A DNA stretch of 64,000 nt from Shewanella sp. KT0246 (GCF_019654955.1 NZ_BPEV01000002.1:1-64000); one strand, 5' to 3'. Shown: positions 41,360 to 51,794, counted from the stretch's first letter. Numbers and translations: made by a program. Notes: generated from the letters alone by a model not told the origin.

Positions 41360-42153
41360 TAGCTCAGTCCTCCATTGCGTGCTTTTTCGATAAAGCGTGC
41401 AAAACCTTCTTCACCTAACCAGAACGTAAGTGAATGCTGAACACCATTACTTGTTAGTGTTGCGCCAGATAAAGCATCTACGCCATGAACTGAAGAAGCA
41501 ACAGTTGGGATCTTAGTGACTTGAATAGCTAACTCGCCATTGTCATCATAAAGTTTCTTACCTTGCCACTTAGCAACCCATTGTGGGTTCTGAACTTCAC
41601 CACCTAGACCTGGCGTTTCACCAGAACCGGTGAAGTCGTAATACACTAAGCTACGAATAGTATTCATATCAGGTTCAACGGCTAAGAATGCAAACATGGT
41701 TGACCATAAACCGTATCCTTTAACAGGAATAATAACGGTTTGCAGTTCATTGCTATCATCTTTAACAAGATAAACAACACCTTGGTTTGCTACGCGCTTC
41801 ACTGATGCAATATCATTTTCAGGCTTGAAAGATGTTGCTGGAGTACGTGCTGCTTTTTCAACATCAAAAGTATCAGCATCACCTTCTACGAAGTCACCTG
41901 ATTTTAAATCAACTAGGCGTGCTTCAACATACTTGTTGTATGTTTCGATGATAACTTCTTTCTCTACTTTACCGGCTTTAGTATCCACTAAGCCTGCTGC
42001 TTCAAGAATGTACTTTTGCTTATCTAGCAATTTATTTTGCTGTTGAGTCGGCTTTAATAACACTGCTGCTGTCGAAACAAACATTGAGCAAACAAAGCAA
42101 AGACCAACAACAACAAATAATGTTTTGCCGATTGATTCTTTATTACTGGCCAC
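41359..42153 (-). CDS. nqrC: Na(+)-translocating NADH:quinone reductase subunit C
   Basis: Carries a covalent FMN. The 264-residue protein has an N-terminal helix and a large periplasmic FMN-binding domain with the flavinylation site [10 protein letters not shown] (Thr232) recognised by ApbE. The start is GTG with GGAGG 7 bases upstream, giving [11 protein letters not shown] as in Vibrio NqrC; it overlaps the end of nqrB by 11 bases. Confidence 0.97.
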   Translation of the reverse strand: MASNKESIGKTLFVVVGLCFVCSMFVSTAAVLLKPTQQQNKLLDKQKYILEAAGLVDTKAGKVEKEVIIETYNKYVEARLVDLKSGDFVEGDADTFDVEKAARTPATSFKPENDIASVKRVANQGVVYLVKDDSNELQTVIIPVKGYGLWSTMFAFLAVEPDMNTIRSLVYYDFTGSGETPGLGGEVQNPQWVAKWQGKKLYDDNGELAIQVTKIPTVASSVHGVDALSGATLTSNGVQHSLTFWLGEEGFARFIEKARNGGLS

Positions 42154-43345
42154 GTGAAATCCTCCGCTTAACATTTGCTTGAACCACAAAATGGTCAAAT
42201 AAAGGTGCGAATAAGTTAGCGAATAGAATTGCTAACATCATGCCTTCTGGGAATGCTGGGTTAATAACACGAATAAACACTGCCATGGCACCAATCAGAA
42301 GACCGTAAGCCCATTTCGCATTATTAGTGAATGACGCAGAAACTGGGTCAGTCGCCATAAACATCATACCGAATGCAAAGCCACCTAAAACTAGATGCCA
42401 ATACCAAGGCGTAGCAAACATTGCATTAGTATCACTACCGATAAGATTAAGCAGAGTTGAAACTGCAATCATACCCAGTAACACACCAGCAATAATGCGC
42501 CAAGAAGCAATACGGGTATAAACGATAACCGCGCCGCCTAATAGGATAGCGAAAGTAGACACTTCACCGACAGAACCCGGAATGAAGCCAAAGAATGCAT
42601 CCCACCAATCTTGAGTGATACCGTATTCTAGTGTGCCCTGTGCAGCTTGGCTCAGTGCAGTTGCACCAGAGTAACCGTCAGCCACAACCCAAGACGTGTC
42701 ACCAGACATGTTTAGTGGGTAAGCAAAGAATAGGAAAGCACGACCGGCTAATGCAGGGTTTAGGAAGTTACGACCTGTACCACCAAACACTTCTTTAGCA
42801 ACAACGACACCGAAGGTAATACCTAGTGCAACCATCCATAATGGAATTGTTGCTGGCAGCGTCAGAGCAAAAAGAATCGATGTTACAAAGAAACCTTCGT
42901 TAACTTCGTGGCCACGTACAGAAGCGAATAATACTTCCCAAAAACCACCAACTGCAAAGGTCACTGCATAGATAGGTAAGAACCAACAGGCGCCGTACCA
43001 CATTAAGGCAGCTATGCCAGAGTCTGCTGTTAGCTCAGTACCGAATAAGCTAAATAGGCTGACTTGCCATACATCAGGAGTAGCAAAACCAGCAATAAGC
43101 GCATCTTGAGCTTGTAAGCCAACGTTGTACATACCAAAGAACATCGCAGGGAAAGTACAGGCCCAAACCGTAATCATCATACGCTTAAGGTCAAGGTTAT
43201 CACGCACGTGCGTGCTACCTTTGTTTACTTTACCTGGAGTATAAAACACAGTAGCTGCCGCTTCATAAAGGGCATACCACTTTTCGTACTTACCGCCTTT
43301 TTCAAATTGCGGTTCAATACGCTCGATAAAATCTTTCAAGCTCAT
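42143..43345 (-). CDS. nqrB: Na(+)-translocating NADH:quinone reductase subunit B
   Basis: Largest membrane subunit, central to sodium translocation and quinone reduction. The 400-residue protein has about ten helices and the flavinylation motif [10 protein letters not shown] with Thr229, close to the position modified in Vibrio. The start [12 protein letters not shown] has GGGAAGG upstream and forms TAATG with the nqrA stop. The longer frame (10 codons) is within nqrA. Confidence 0.98.
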   Translation of the reverse strand: MSLKDFIERIEPQFEKGGKYEKWYALYEAAATVFYTPGKVNKGSTHVRDNLDLKRMMITVWACTFPAMFFGMYNVGLQAQDALIAGFATPDVWQVSLFSLFGTELTADSGIAALMWYGACWFLPIYAVTFAVGGFWEVLFASVRGHEVNEGFFVTSILFALTLPATIPLWMVALGITFGVVVAKEVFGGTGRNFLNPALAGRAFLFFAYPLNMSGDTSWVVADGYSGATALSQAAQGTLEYGITQDWWDAFFGFIPGSVGEVSTFAILLGGAVIVYTRIASWRIIAGVLLGMIAVSTLLNLIGSDTNAMFATPWYWHLVLGGFAFGMMFMATDPVSASFTNNAKWAYGLLIGAMAVFIRVINPAFPEGMMLAILFANLFAPLFDHFVVQANVKRRISRGQ

Positions 43346-44679
43346 TAGCCTTCCCTCTCGATCGTATCTAAACAATCACGCAGGTATGTACCGTAGTCAT
43401 ACTTGCCTGGACATACGAAGGTACATAATGCCAAGTCTTCTTCGTCTAGTTCTAATGCGCCCAGTGCAGCTGCACCGTCATAATCACCAGAAACTAAATC
43501 GCGAAGTAACATTGTCGGTAAGATGTCTAACGGAACAACACGTTCATAGTTACCAATCGGCACCATTGCACGGTCAGAACCACCAGTACTGGTGGTCATA
43601 TTGAACAGACCAGTACGGTTTAAGTGACCTAAGAAAGCACGAGTGATAGAGAACTTATCGCTGCCAGGCATTGCCCAACCGAATAATTCTTTTTCAGTCC
43701 CTTCAAGCAACAAACTAATTTGTTGATGATAACGACCAAGGTAAGCGTGAGGACCTGCTGCTTGACGACCACTTAATACTGAACCTGAGATAACACGAAC
43801 CGTATTACCTTCAACTTCACCAGCAGTGATTTCAGTCGTGCTTGCACCTAGAACCGTACGAATTAAACGTGGGTTCTTAGCTTCTGGGCCACCAATAGCG
43901 ATAACACGTTGAGTGTTAAGTTCGCCTTGAGTAAAAAGCTGACCGATTGCAATCACATCTTGATAGCCAACATGCCACACAGTGCGTGTTGCAGATGCAG
44001 GAAGTAAGTGATGAATATGAGTACCCGCTAAGCCAGCTGGATGTTTACCAGCAAACTCTTCAACTTGAGCATTCCCTGAAGGAATATCTGCACCAGGTGC
44101 TTTAGCAAGGAACACTTTGCCTTCAGTCAATTTAGCAAGGAGGGTTAAACCGTTTGCAAAATCTTCTTTGTGCTCAGCAATCACAATTGCAGGGTCTGCA
44201 GCTAGTGGTTGGGTATCTATTGCGGTGACGAAAATACCAGCGGCGACAGAGTCGACTGCAGGTACTTTACTGAAAGGGCGAGTACGCAAAGCTGTCCATA
44301 GACCTGATTCAATCAAGTTCTCTTTGACAACAGCTGCATCTAACGTGTTTAAAGCGTCAGCGCTGTATTGAGTAAAGCTGACTTTATCGTCACCTTCCAC
44401 TTCAATTACAACTGACTGAAGTACACGTTTCGCACCCCGGTTAATTTCTAATACAGTCCCACTAGCTAAAGCAGTATATTTTACGCCTAGGTTTTTTTTA
44501 TCTTCAAAAATAACCTGGCCTTTCTTAACTTTTTCGCCAACCTTGATTTTCATCGTTGGACGTAAGCCAATATACTCTTCACCCAAAGTGGCGACATTCT
44601 TAATGGCTGGGCCATTATGGATAACTTGCTCTGGGCCACCTGCTAGAGGTAGTTCCAATCCTTTCTTTATTGTAATCAT
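43345..44679 (-). CDS. nqrA: Na(+)-translocating NADH:quinone reductase subunit A
   Basis: Soluble cytoplasmic-side subunit, 444 residues, beginning [20 protein letters not shown], with the barrel-sandwich region [16 protein letters not shown] and late [27 protein letters not shown] sequence; ends in the cysteine-containing [12 protein letters not shown]. The chosen ATG follows family length; its Shine-Dalgarno is weak (GTGG). It heads the nqrABCDEF-apbE-nqrM cluster, preceded by a 430-base gap. Confidence 0.97.
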   Translation of the reverse strand: MITIKKGLELPLAGGPEQVIHNGPAIKNVATLGEEYIGLRPTMKIKVGEKVKKGQVIFEDKKNLGVKYTALASGTVLEINRGAKRVLQSVVIEVEGDDKVSFTQYSADALNTLDAAVVKENLIESGLWTALRTRPFSKVPAVDSVAAGIFVTAIDTQPLAADPAIVIAEHKEDFANGLTLLAKLTEGKVFLAKAPGADIPSGNAQVEEFAGKHPAGLAGTHIHHLLPASATRTVWHVGYQDVIAIGQLFTQGELNTQRVIAIGGPEAKNPRLIRTVLGASTTEITAGEVEGNTVRVISGSVLSGRQAAGPHAYLGRYHQQISLLLEGTEKELFGWAMPGSDKFSITRAFLGHLNRTGLFNMTTSTGGSDRAMVPIGNYERVVPLDILPTMLLRDLVSGDYDGAAALGALELDEEDLALCTFVCPGKYDYGTYLRDCLDTIEREG

Positions 44680-44812
44680 ATCCACAAGCACTACGTTTGA
44701 AGGAAAGACAATGCGCCGCGTTCCTACCCAAAAAAAACAAAGTGTTAACAAACACTTCAGTGTTGAGCTAGCGCAGATTTATCACGGAAATGCGATCGCA
44801 ATCACGCTGGTC

Positions 44813-44839
44813 GCGCGCATTTTACCCCAAAATGTGCGC
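44813..44839 (-). promoter_or_regulatory. 11-pair inverted repeat upstream of nqrA
   Basis: Arms GCGCGCATTTT and AAAATGTGCGC (one G-T pair) around a 5-base loop, about 140 bases before nqrA. On the minus strand the centre reads TTTTGGGGTAAAATG, where TAAAAT could be a -10. It may be an operator or a leader hairpin. Nothing else is clear in the 44680-45109 gap. Confidence 0.45.
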
Positions 44840-45109
44840 TATCGCCACGAAAATAATAGGTGATTGAAATTTATGATTGTTCATTTTTAAACAATTACAC
44901 CTATTTAGGGTGTGGAAAAGACTGATATCAAGCGATCCGATGCAATAATTCAGTAACAAGAGCACTATAGCATTAATTTTAAAAGAATTAATACAAGAAG
45001 TGGTTTATCTATTTTTTAACAAATGTAGCAGTTAGTATGGGCTTAAACCGCCCATACTAAAGCACTTTTAAAACAGTTAGGTAGGTAATATTGAGGTGAT
45101 TGTATTTTT

Positions 45110-47185
45110 TTAGAAACGCGCTTGATAGCCTAAGTAACTCAACATTTCACCTTGAGAACTTATTCCCAGGGAAGATTGTTGGCTCACTAAATCTTCATCC
45201 AGTACATTTTCTACGCGTAAATAAATTTCATGCACTTCTGAGATATGATAATTGGCAGCAATATCTACTTTCCATTGCTCATCTATTTGCTGACCACCAT
45301 TAAAGGCTGTCGCATAGCCTAGCTCTGACTGATAAAGACCTTGCGCCATAAAACTGAATTTACCGACGATAATGCCACTACTTAACGCTAATTGTTGCTC
45401 AGGCACCCAAGGCAATTGCTCGCCTTCCACATAAAGCCCAATTAAGTCATTAGTCCCTGACTCACCAAATTCAGCTTGACTGTATTGGTACTGAATTGAA
45501 ATTGGAATTGCAAAGCTGTCGAATGCAAACTGATAGTCAGCGGATACATCAACACCGTTAACACTAACGTCCTCAATGTTCTCTTGAACGTAGCGCTGCG
45601 AATAATCACACGCCATACTCCACATACAGCTAATATGCTGATTATCAAAATCTTGCATATATATGTTCACACCAAGATTAAGCGTGTCAGTCTGATAAGT
45701 TAGCCCTAATTGATACTGCATTGACTCTTGAGCTTGTTGAGTAGCATTACCAGCAGCTGCAGCGCTCCAAGCTTGTTTAGCAGCAATTGCTGCTTTCCAA
45801 GCACCTGTAGCATAAGCAATTTCAATTGATGGGATCCAACCATCATCAGAAAAGTCAGCAGCTTCAATTCCGTAAGCTTCAGTACTCACTTCACGAGTGG
45901 TGCTGACATTTTCAAAGGCAAGGCCTAAATTAAATGACAAGGCGCCATAATTTAACTTTGCATCCGCTGTGGTAGTGAGTACGTTGACATCATCAACATA
46001 CGCAAGCACAGCTTTATCAACATTAATGCTAGAAAGGCTTCTATCGTCACTCCATAACCAATCTTGCTGACCAAATTTCATTTCAGCTTTATCGGAATGA
46101 TAAAGCGCGCCGTAAGTTACTTGATGTTCACCGTATTGGCTCGTTCCTTCAGTTTGCAGTCCATAACCCGCATAGTGGTTATCTTCTAACATTGAAGAAA
46201 GATTATTGCTGCCAACAGGGTTCATATCAAAATCAGCAATGGTTTGTAATTCACTAAGACCAATAAAGGTGCCGTCCAATGAATTAAGTTGAGATTTTTG
46301 TTCATCATAAGATTGATAGTAAAAGTCTGACACCATTTGAGTGCCACCCGTTAAGTCGACGATATGACTAACTTGATATTTATGGCGCTGGCCTTCTTGT
46401 TTGTCGTTTTGAGTCGCTGAATAGCGAGTGCCAGGATTAGTCGCCCAGTCCTGCGCCGTTAGGCCAATATTCGAGAAGCCACTATCTGAATTTGTATATT
46501 GATACATAAACTCAGTTTGTTGTGGATTACGAGCGCCCACTAAGCTGTCGGCATTAATCTTAAACATAATGTCAGTTTGGGTTTGTTCGTCATCAAAGCC
46601 ACTGACGAAGCCAATTTCTTGAGCAGTGTTTTGATAGTCCACCGCTAGCATCATGCCGTATTCTTTATTTAAACCGCTGGCAATAGCTCCTACATGGCCA
46701 TCGCCATTTTCATTGATCTCGATATTAGCTCGGCCACCAAGTTCTGCAGAACTAATTTGCGCACTGGTGTAATTGACATGGCCAAATGCGCCCATCCCAC
46801 CTTTAGTGACATCGCTTAAACTCAAGGTCGATATTTTACTTTGCAGAGCTAAATTGGGCTGAAGTACCAGTTGAGGTGCTGCATAAGGAGAGGGAGAAAA
46901 GCTCACACGATCTTGAGTGATAGCAATACCATTCATCGCGCCGCGATGGGTCACGTCTGTCGCTTGACCATGACTATTTGGTAAAACAGTCATGCCTGAA
47001 AACGCTAACGGAATTGTACTATCTCGATAATGTAACGGAGCCGTCTGCGGCTGATTTAGTACAACAGTATTGTTTGACTCATCCATTGAAGCAGTAACTG
47101 AGGTTGCTGCAAAGCTTGAACCTGAATGACAAACAAAAAGCACAGCAGAAGCAATTACAGACAAGCTGAATTGACTTTTAGACAT
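45110..47185 (-). CDS. TonB-dependent receptor-like outer-membrane protein
   Basis: A 691-residue exported protein: signal peptide ending near SFA-A (residue 27), then a region resembling a plug (VTHRGAMNGIAITQDRVSF, LSLSDVTKGGMGAFG) and a long alternating beta-rich region ending in a terminal Phe (YLGYQARF), as outer-membrane barrels do. The late DIAANYHISEVHEIYLRVENVLDEDL matches the end of TonB-dependent receptors. A clear TonB box and a canonical plug are not obvious, so it is divergent; the substrate is unknown. Two cysteines lie close together in a loop (CMWSMAC). GGGAG precedes the ATG. Confidence 0.75.
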   Translation of the reverse strand: MSKSQFSLSVIASAVLFVCHSGSSFAATSVTASMDESNNTVVLNQPQTAPLHYRDSTIPLAFSGMTVLPNSHGQATDVTHRGAMNGIAITQDRVSFSPSPYAAPQLVLQPNLALQSKISTLSLSDVTKGGMGAFGHVNYTSAQISSAELGGRANIEINENGDGHVGAIASGLNKEYGMMLAVDYQNTAQEIGFVSGFDDEQTQTDIMFKINADSLVGARNPQQTEFMYQYTNSDSGFSNIGLTAQDWATNPGTRYSATQNDKQEGQRHKYQVSHIVDLTGGTQMVSDFYYQSYDEQKSQLNSLDGTFIGLSELQTIADFDMNPVGSNNLSSMLEDNHYAGYGLQTEGTSQYGEHQVTYGALYHSDKAEMKFGQQDWLWSDDRSLSSINVDKAVLAYVDDVNVLTTTADAKLNYGALSFNLGLAFENVSTTREVSTEAYGIEAADFSDDGWIPSIEIAYATGAWKAAIAAKQAWSAAAAGNATQQAQESMQYQLGLTYQTDTLNLGVNIYMQDFDNQHISCMWSMACDYSQRYVQENIEDVSVNGVDVSADYQFAFDSFAIPISIQYQYSQAEFGESGTNDLIGLYVEGEQLPWVPEQQLALSSGIIVGKFSFMAQGLYQSELGYATAFNGGQQIDEQWKVDIAANYHISEVHEIYLRVENVLDEDLVSQQSSLGISSQGEMLSYLGYQARF

Positions 47186-47234
47186 GATTAACTCCCAAAA
47201 TACATCACCAGCATCGTATATTTCGATGCTTTAT

Positions 47235-47267
47235 TGTTATGAATAACATCCTATTATCAACTGATAA
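47235..47267 (-). promoter_or_regulatory. two adjacent palindromes upstream of the TonB-receptor-like gene
   Basis: TGTTATGAATAACA (47235-47248) and TTATCAACTGATAA (47254-47267) lie side by side 50-80 bases before the ATG. The TTATCA/TGATAA arms recall half a Fur box but do not match it fully. They are likely operators, regulator unknown. Confidence 0.45.
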
Positions 47268-47322
47268 CAATAACGTCTTCAAACAAATAAGAACAGTATT
47301 TTAATAAAAAATTAACCACTTA

Positions 47323-47348
47323 AAAACAAAGCGGCAAAAGCCGCTTTT
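47323..47348 (-). terminator. intrinsic terminator after luxS
   Basis: AAAGCGGC-TTTT-GCCGCTTT stem followed by GTTTTT on the minus strand, 55 bases beyond luxS. Confidence 0.82.
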
Positions 47349-47401
47349 TATAAAAAAAATCACCGTAAAAAATACAATCTAAATTAAATCAAAAATAATA
47401 C

Positions 47402-47911
47402 TTAGAGTGTACGTAAAATGTCATCACTCAGTTTCAAGTCGTCATTACGATTAACGCTAACGCCTGCAGCAATTATCGCACGTGCAATATCTTGGGCTTG
47501 TTCAAGCGAGTGCATTTCAAAGGTGCCACATTGATACTCATTTAACTCAGGAATTTCAGTTTGCTCAACAACATTGAGTACATCTTCCATCGCAGCTAAC
47601 CAAGCGTCAGCTACAATGCGCTCAGATGGCACACCAATTAGGCTCATATAAAAGCCGGTACGACAACCCATTGGTGAAATATCAATAATCTCAACACTGT
47701 CACCATTTAAATGATCACGCATAAAGCCTGCAAACAAATGCTCTAATGTATGAATACCACGTTCACTTAAAATGTCTTTATTAGGTGCACAAAAGCGTAA
47801 GTCAAATACTGTGATGGTGTCACCTTTAGGTGTACTCATATGCTTAGCGACACGAACTGCTGGTGCTTCCATGCGTGTATGGTCAACGGTAAAACTATCA
47901 AGTAAAGGCAT
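47402..47911 (-). CDS. luxS: S-ribosylhomocysteine lyase LuxS
   Basis: Splits S-ribosylhomocysteine into homocysteine and DPD, the precursor of autoinducer-2, in the activated methyl cycle. The 169-residue protein has the metal ligands His54 and His58 ([10 protein letters not shown]) and Cys128 (EYQCGTF), and the catalytic Cys83 in [15 protein letters not shown] lies before the ATG. It stands alone, with a terminator downstream and a 305-base gap upstream in which I see no gene. Confidence 0.98.
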   Translation of the reverse strand: MPLLDSFTVDHTRMEAPAVRVAKHMSTPKGDTITVFDLRFCAPNKDILSERGIHTLEHLFAGFMRDHLNGDSVEIIDISPMGCRTGFYMSLIGVPSERIVADAWLAAMEDVLNVVEQTEIPELNEYQCGTFEMHSLEQAQDIARAIIAAGVSVNRNDDLKLSDDILRTL

Positions 47912-48131
47912 TACTCATTCCTTAAGGTTGGTAAATAATCTGCTTGGCATCATAGCATCAAAATTAACTGTGAACAGCTATGCACTAAGGCTGAAGATAC
48001 TCATGGTTACCAGTACAAAATGACAAGTTGATGACACAAGCAAAATCTGGGATAAGTCGTCGCACTAATTCTAAGGGCTGAAGTATATTTAAGACCAAGT
48101 TAACAAGGAAACAGAAAGGAGTTTTAGGCAA

Positions 48132-48160
48132 TAAAAAACCCCATACAGATATGAGGTTTT
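48132..48160 (-). terminator. intrinsic terminator after bolA
   Basis: AAAACC(T)CATA-TCTG-TATG(G)GGTTTT stem, one mismatch, followed by TTATTG on the minus strand. Confidence 0.7.
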
Positions 48161-48216
48161 AGATAAGGTTTAAGCAATCAAAAATTAATATCTACTCTAA
48201 CTTTAAAAGAGAAAAA

Positions 48217-48516
48217 TTAACCTTTACAGTTTGGCGTTTTAGGCACTGCATCAAGGGCTTTCCACTCTTCTTGAGTGTAAGCATTAATCGATAATGCGTG
48301 AACACCATTAGCCAATTCTTCAGCCAAAACACCATTGACAGCGCGGTGGCGTGAGATTAGACGTTGTGATTCAAACTCGTCACTAACGACAACGACTTTA
48401 AAATGGGTCTCTGAGTTTGGTGGCACATGGTGACGATTGCTTTCATTAAGCACGTCTAGATGGATGGGGCTAAAAGACTGGTTCAGTTTTTGGGTTATCA
48501 CTTGTTCAACTGACAT
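48217..48516 (-). CDS. bolA: BolA family transcriptional regulator/iron-sulfur partner
   Basis: A 99-residue BolA-fold protein: LDVLNESNRHHVPPNSETHFKVVVVS, with the conserved His pair, then RLISRHRAVNGVLAEEL and the terminal VHALSINAYTQEEW. BolA proteins pair with monothiol glutaredoxins around a 2Fe-2S cluster and influence cell shape and stress response. The match is to BolA itself, not IbaG (which is shorter). It ends in a terminator; no co-transcribed neighbour. Confidence 0.93.
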   Translation of the reverse strand: MSVEQVITQKLNQSFSPIHLDVLNESNRHHVPPNSETHFKVVVVSDEFESQRLISRHRAVNGVLAEELANGVHALSINAYTQEEWKALDAVPKTPNCKG

Positions 48517-48668
48517 AACGAACTCTTTTTATCGACATCTGAAAGTCTGAAGACTACTGTTTAATGTTTTAAAAATCAAACCGACTTCGACTCAATAAGA
48601 TCTGTTTGGCAAAAAATTGTTACAGCGCAAACCAGCTCACTTTTCATCCTATTGTATCAAGGTGAAAA

Positions 48669-49307
48669 TTATTCATGAAAACCAACAATTAACTTGCGAA
48701 AGGTCAAATTGATTCTAGGCTCTAATACTTTCACTCTTTTTGGCACACTGTGTTGCCATTTTTGCTGCATATCGCCATGCATGATTAACATATCGCCTGA
48801 CTGTAGCTCAAATACTTGCTTTGCTTGCGTGAGTTTGTGCCTCAATACAAAACTTCGTGTTGCCCCCAAACTAATAGATACAATATCACTGTTAGTCTCA
48901 ATTTCTGGCTCATCATCACTATGCCAGCCCATACTGTCAAAACCATTTTGATAGCGATTAACCAACACCCCATTAGTCTCAATATTAAATTGCTGATATA
49001 ACAGCTTTCTTAATGACATTAAGCCCTGTGGCCAAGGTGTTGGGGTAATCAAGAGTGAAGAGTATCGATAAGCGCAACCAGAATCAGCAAACCAAACTTG
49101 ACTTCGCGGAATAGGATGCTGCTTACCAAATACCGTGATGACAGGCTGTTCAAAAGGGTACGTTAATGACTCTTTTAACAATAACTTCTGCTGTCCATTA
49201 GTTAAAAAGCCTTTAATAAACGTCACTGGCGCATTAAGCTGCTCAGTACTACGACTGACATTTATTGCCTCCTTTTCTGTTATTAACTCCAAGCCTAATT
49301 GTTTCAT
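48669..49307 (-). CDS. AlkB-family alpha-ketoglutarate-dependent dioxygenase
   Basis: Probable Fe(II)/2-oxoglutarate enzyme that repairs alkylated bases. The 212-residue protein has the iron ligands His129 and Asp131 (GWHSDDE) and His186 (WQHSVP), the oxoglutarate Arg pair (Arg198, Arg204 in PRINLTFR) and the family SLGATRSF strand. It resembles the AlkB2/ALKBH2-like branch more than E. coli AlkB. AAGGG precedes the ATG by 9 bases. There is no LexA box or Ada neighbour visible. Confidence 0.88.
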   Translation of the reverse strand: MKQLGLELITEKEAINVSRSTEQLNAPVTFIKGFLTNGQQKLLLKESLTYPFEQPVITVFGKQHPIPRSQVWFADSGCAYRYSSLLITPTPWPQGLMSLRKLLYQQFNIETNGVLVNRYQNGFDSMGWHSDDEPEIETNSDIVSISLGATRSFVLRHKLTQAKQVFELQSGDMLIMHGDMQQKWQHSVPKRVKVLEPRINLTFRKLIVGFHE

Positions 49308-49567
49308 TGAAGATTTACCCTTTGATTTATAATGCCTTTAATCTTTGACAACCTCATCTTTGTGGCTAATTCTTTAGAATATAAACAAGTATTTTTACAT
49401 ATTCATCATATTCAGATTCTTTATATTATGAGAATCTTAAATTGGGTAACACACCTATTTGCTCCGGTGCTAACTTACCTACTCTAACTTCAGCTTCAAA
49501 ACGTTGCTCTTGCTAGAATATGGATTTACAGCCTTAATAAGATAAATAACGGTATTTTATCGAACTT

Positions 49568-51283
49568 ATGAAATGGATATTGCCACTCGCTGTTAGTTTA
49601 CTTTTTTGGTTGAGCTGTAATCCAGCTCAGGCAGAAGTGTTGTACGTATCTGAAAAACATCCCGACCCCATTGGATATTCCCTCTTACATTATGTAGAAC
49701 AAGACAGACTTAATGCTACGCAAGCTTATGAGTTATTAAAAAATGGCCAGTTTACCCCCGTCAACCAAAGCATCAGTAATTACGGAATCAATGCGAATCC
49801 CGTTTGGCTTAGTCTAACTATAGACAACGACACCTTAGCGTCCGTTACTAGAATTCTGCATGTTGATAACTTTTGGCTCGATGAAGTCAGCACATTCTGG
49901 CTCAAAGAAGGCAAAATAGTCCACTTTGAACACCAAGGCGACTTATCACTTTTCTATCAACAAACCTCTATGCAACCGAGTTTTAATTTTAATTACCTGT
50001 ATCCACCCGGTAAAACTCACGTGCTTATAAGAGTGCAAACGCCAGACCCTATGGTTATTCCCTTGTACTTATTGGATCAAACAGAAATGGTACAAAAAAG
50101 TGTATTTAATCATTATAGCTACGGTTTTCTTTATGGCGCGATAACCGCATTACTAATTTATAACTTCATTCTCTTTTTAGGATTAAGAATCAAAAGTTAT
50201 TTATTCTATAGCCTATATTTATTCAATTTTTTACTCGTTAATTTTGCCTACAGTGGCCATGGCTTATTATGGTTATGGCCTAACTCACCACTATGGCAAC
50301 AATGGTCGATCCCACTGCTTATGGTGACTTTTTGTACCAGTGGTATCTTATTCGCCTGCCATTTTTTACGGCTCAAATATCAGCTTCCAACCCTCAACCG
50401 CATTTTAAAAAGCTTGTGTGTCATCTTCCCTGCTCTAATGCTATTGGCTGTGTTGCTGCAAGATAGAGTATTAGGATTGATATTAGCTTTCGACCTTATG
50501 CTGCTATTTAGCGGTTTGATGATTGTATTAGGCATACTTTCGCTTAACTTTGGCAATATTTCTGCAAGGTTTTTCTTAATTGCTTCTATCTCATCAATGG
50601 TAGGTGTCGCAATAACTTGTTTAGCGGTGTGGAATTATATTCCATTTAATCATTTCACTTATCGGGCTGCTGAAGTGGGAGTATTTATTGATGTGCTATT
50701 ACTGGCTCTTGCATTGACCGAACGATTCAGACGAGTTGAAAACGAAAAAATCATTGCAGAAAAGATGGCCAATATGGATCCGCTCACTCGCCTCAATAAT
50801 CGCCGTGCTTTTTATCAATTGGTTGAACCTATGTTTACTGAAGAGCGGATTCAAAAGTCTGCTTCTATATTAATGATCGACATAGACCGATTTAAAGGCA
50901 TTAACGATACTTACGGGCACAATTTTGGCGATGAGGTATTGGTTAAAGTTGGGGCATTAATCAGGGACACTCTTCGAAAAGATGATGTATTAGCCCGCTG
51001 GGGCGGTGAGGAATTCATAATTTTCTTACCCCATACACAAGAGCAAGAAGCTAATACTCTAGCAGCAAGACTGTGCGAAAATATTGGCAAGTTACAATTC
51101 ACTCAAATGCAGCGCAAAGTTACAGTTACTGCCAGTATTGGCATTGTGACCAGCTGCAGTGCCATTAACCAACTGCCCACGCTCATCGAAGTGGCTGACA
51201 AACATTTATATCAAGCTAAACGCTCGGGCCGTAACCAGATTTGCGGTGGTCTATCGCCTGATGCCAATAGAGTAACTGGCTAA
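49568..51283 (+). CDS. membrane diguanylate cyclase with 7TMR-DISM sensor
   Basis: Likely makes cyclic di-GMP from two GTP in response to a periplasmic signal. Order in the 571 residues: signal peptide (to AQA-E at about 23), a 7TMR-DISM extracellular domain (about 25-170), seven hydrophobic helices (about 185-385), a short linker helix, and a GGDEF domain (about 400-560). The active-site motif is GGEEF at 479-483, and the inhibitory-site motif RxxD (Arg470-Asp473) lies the canonical five residues before it, so product inhibition is expected. It is convergent with the next gene, six bases apart. Confidence 0.94.
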   Translation: MKWILPLAVSLLFWLSCNPAQAEVLYVSEKHPDPIGYSLLHYVEQDRLNATQAYELLKNGQFTPVNQSISNYGINANPVWLSLTIDNDTLASVTRILHVDNFWLDEVSTFWLKEGKIVHFEHQGDLSLFYQQTSMQPSFNFNYLYPPGKTHVLIRVQTPDPMVIPLYLLDQTEMVQKSVFNHYSYGFLYGAITALLIYNFILFLGLRIKSYLFYSLYLFNFLLVNFAYSGHGLLWLWPNSPLWQQWSIPLLMVTFCTSGILFACHFLRLKYQLPTLNRILKSLCVIFPALMLLAVLLQDRVLGLILAFDLMLLFSGLMIVLGILSLNFGNISARFFLIASISSMVGVAITCLAVWNYIPFNHFTYRAAEVGVFIDVLLLALALTERFRRVENEKIIAEKMANMDPLTRLNNRRAFYQLVEPMFTEERIQKSASILMIDIDRFKGINDTYGHNFGDEVLVKVGALIRDTLRKDDVLARWGGEEFIIFLPHTQEQEANTLAARLCENIGKLQFTQMQRKVTVTASIGIVTSCSAINQLPTLIEVADKHLYQAKRSGRNQICGGLSPDANRVTG

Positions 51284-51289
51284 TGAGTG

Positions 51290-51661
51290 CTAACCCAAGT
51301 CAATTTCTAAGTTGCGGTAAATGTCATTAATATTGGATTCAATCCACTGATGATGAATGGGTCCCCAATCTACCAATTGATAATAGCCAGCATTATGTCT
51401 TTCTCCGTTTTGTACGAACTTGATCTGAACACCGATATCTAACATGGCAACTAACGTATCTTGAATGGTTCTTCGCGGCATTTTAGTTAATTGATGTAAA
51501 GATAATAAATTGTGCTGCTGGTGATGGATTAAATAACACAGCAGCAACTTACGCAAAAAAGCTTTATGCGCTTTAGTGATAGGTTGTGATATCGCAGTAT
51601 CATTAACGGCTGAATGACTTGAAGATTCCATAGTTACACTTTCCATTTTTACACTTTCCAT
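51290..51661 (-). CDS. winged-helix DNA-binding protein (HTH_43-like)
   Basis: A 123-residue protein whose core (KAFLRKLLLCYLIH...LTKMPRRTIQDTLVAML...GERHNAGYYQLVDWGPIHHQW) looks like the winged-helix family often annotated HTH_43; MPRRTIQD is the probable recognition helix. The target is unknown. The start is uncertain: three in-frame ATGs follow each other at 15-base steps (51661, 51646, 51631) because of a tandem repeat, and a further extension runs upstream. Confidence 0.65.
   Translation of the reverse strand: MESVKMESVTMESSSHSAVNDTAISQPITKAHKAFLRKLLLCYLIHHQQHNLLSLHQLTKMPRRTIQDTLVAMLDIGVQIKFVQNGERHNAGYYQLVDWGPIHHQWIESNINDIYRNLEIDLG
51631..51660 (-). repeat. 15-base tandem duplication at the start of the winged-helix gene
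   Basis: Two 15-base units, each containing ATGGAAAGTGTAA on the minus strand, place two equivalent start codons with the same upstream sequence next to one another. Confidence 0.7.
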
Positions 51662-51794
51662 GCTTAGATATAAACAAAGTAATAGATTGAACATTGATTA
51701 GAAAGCACTTTTGGACTTAATTGCTTCTATTAACGGCTTTACTTTCATACAAGAAATTAAGCTTAATGGCTCAATATCGTAATAAGGATAACCA

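Noticed and set aside
44543..44863. 106-codon plus-strand frame opposite the start of nqrA
   Set aside because: Antisense to nqrA and its leader, no similarity or start signal.
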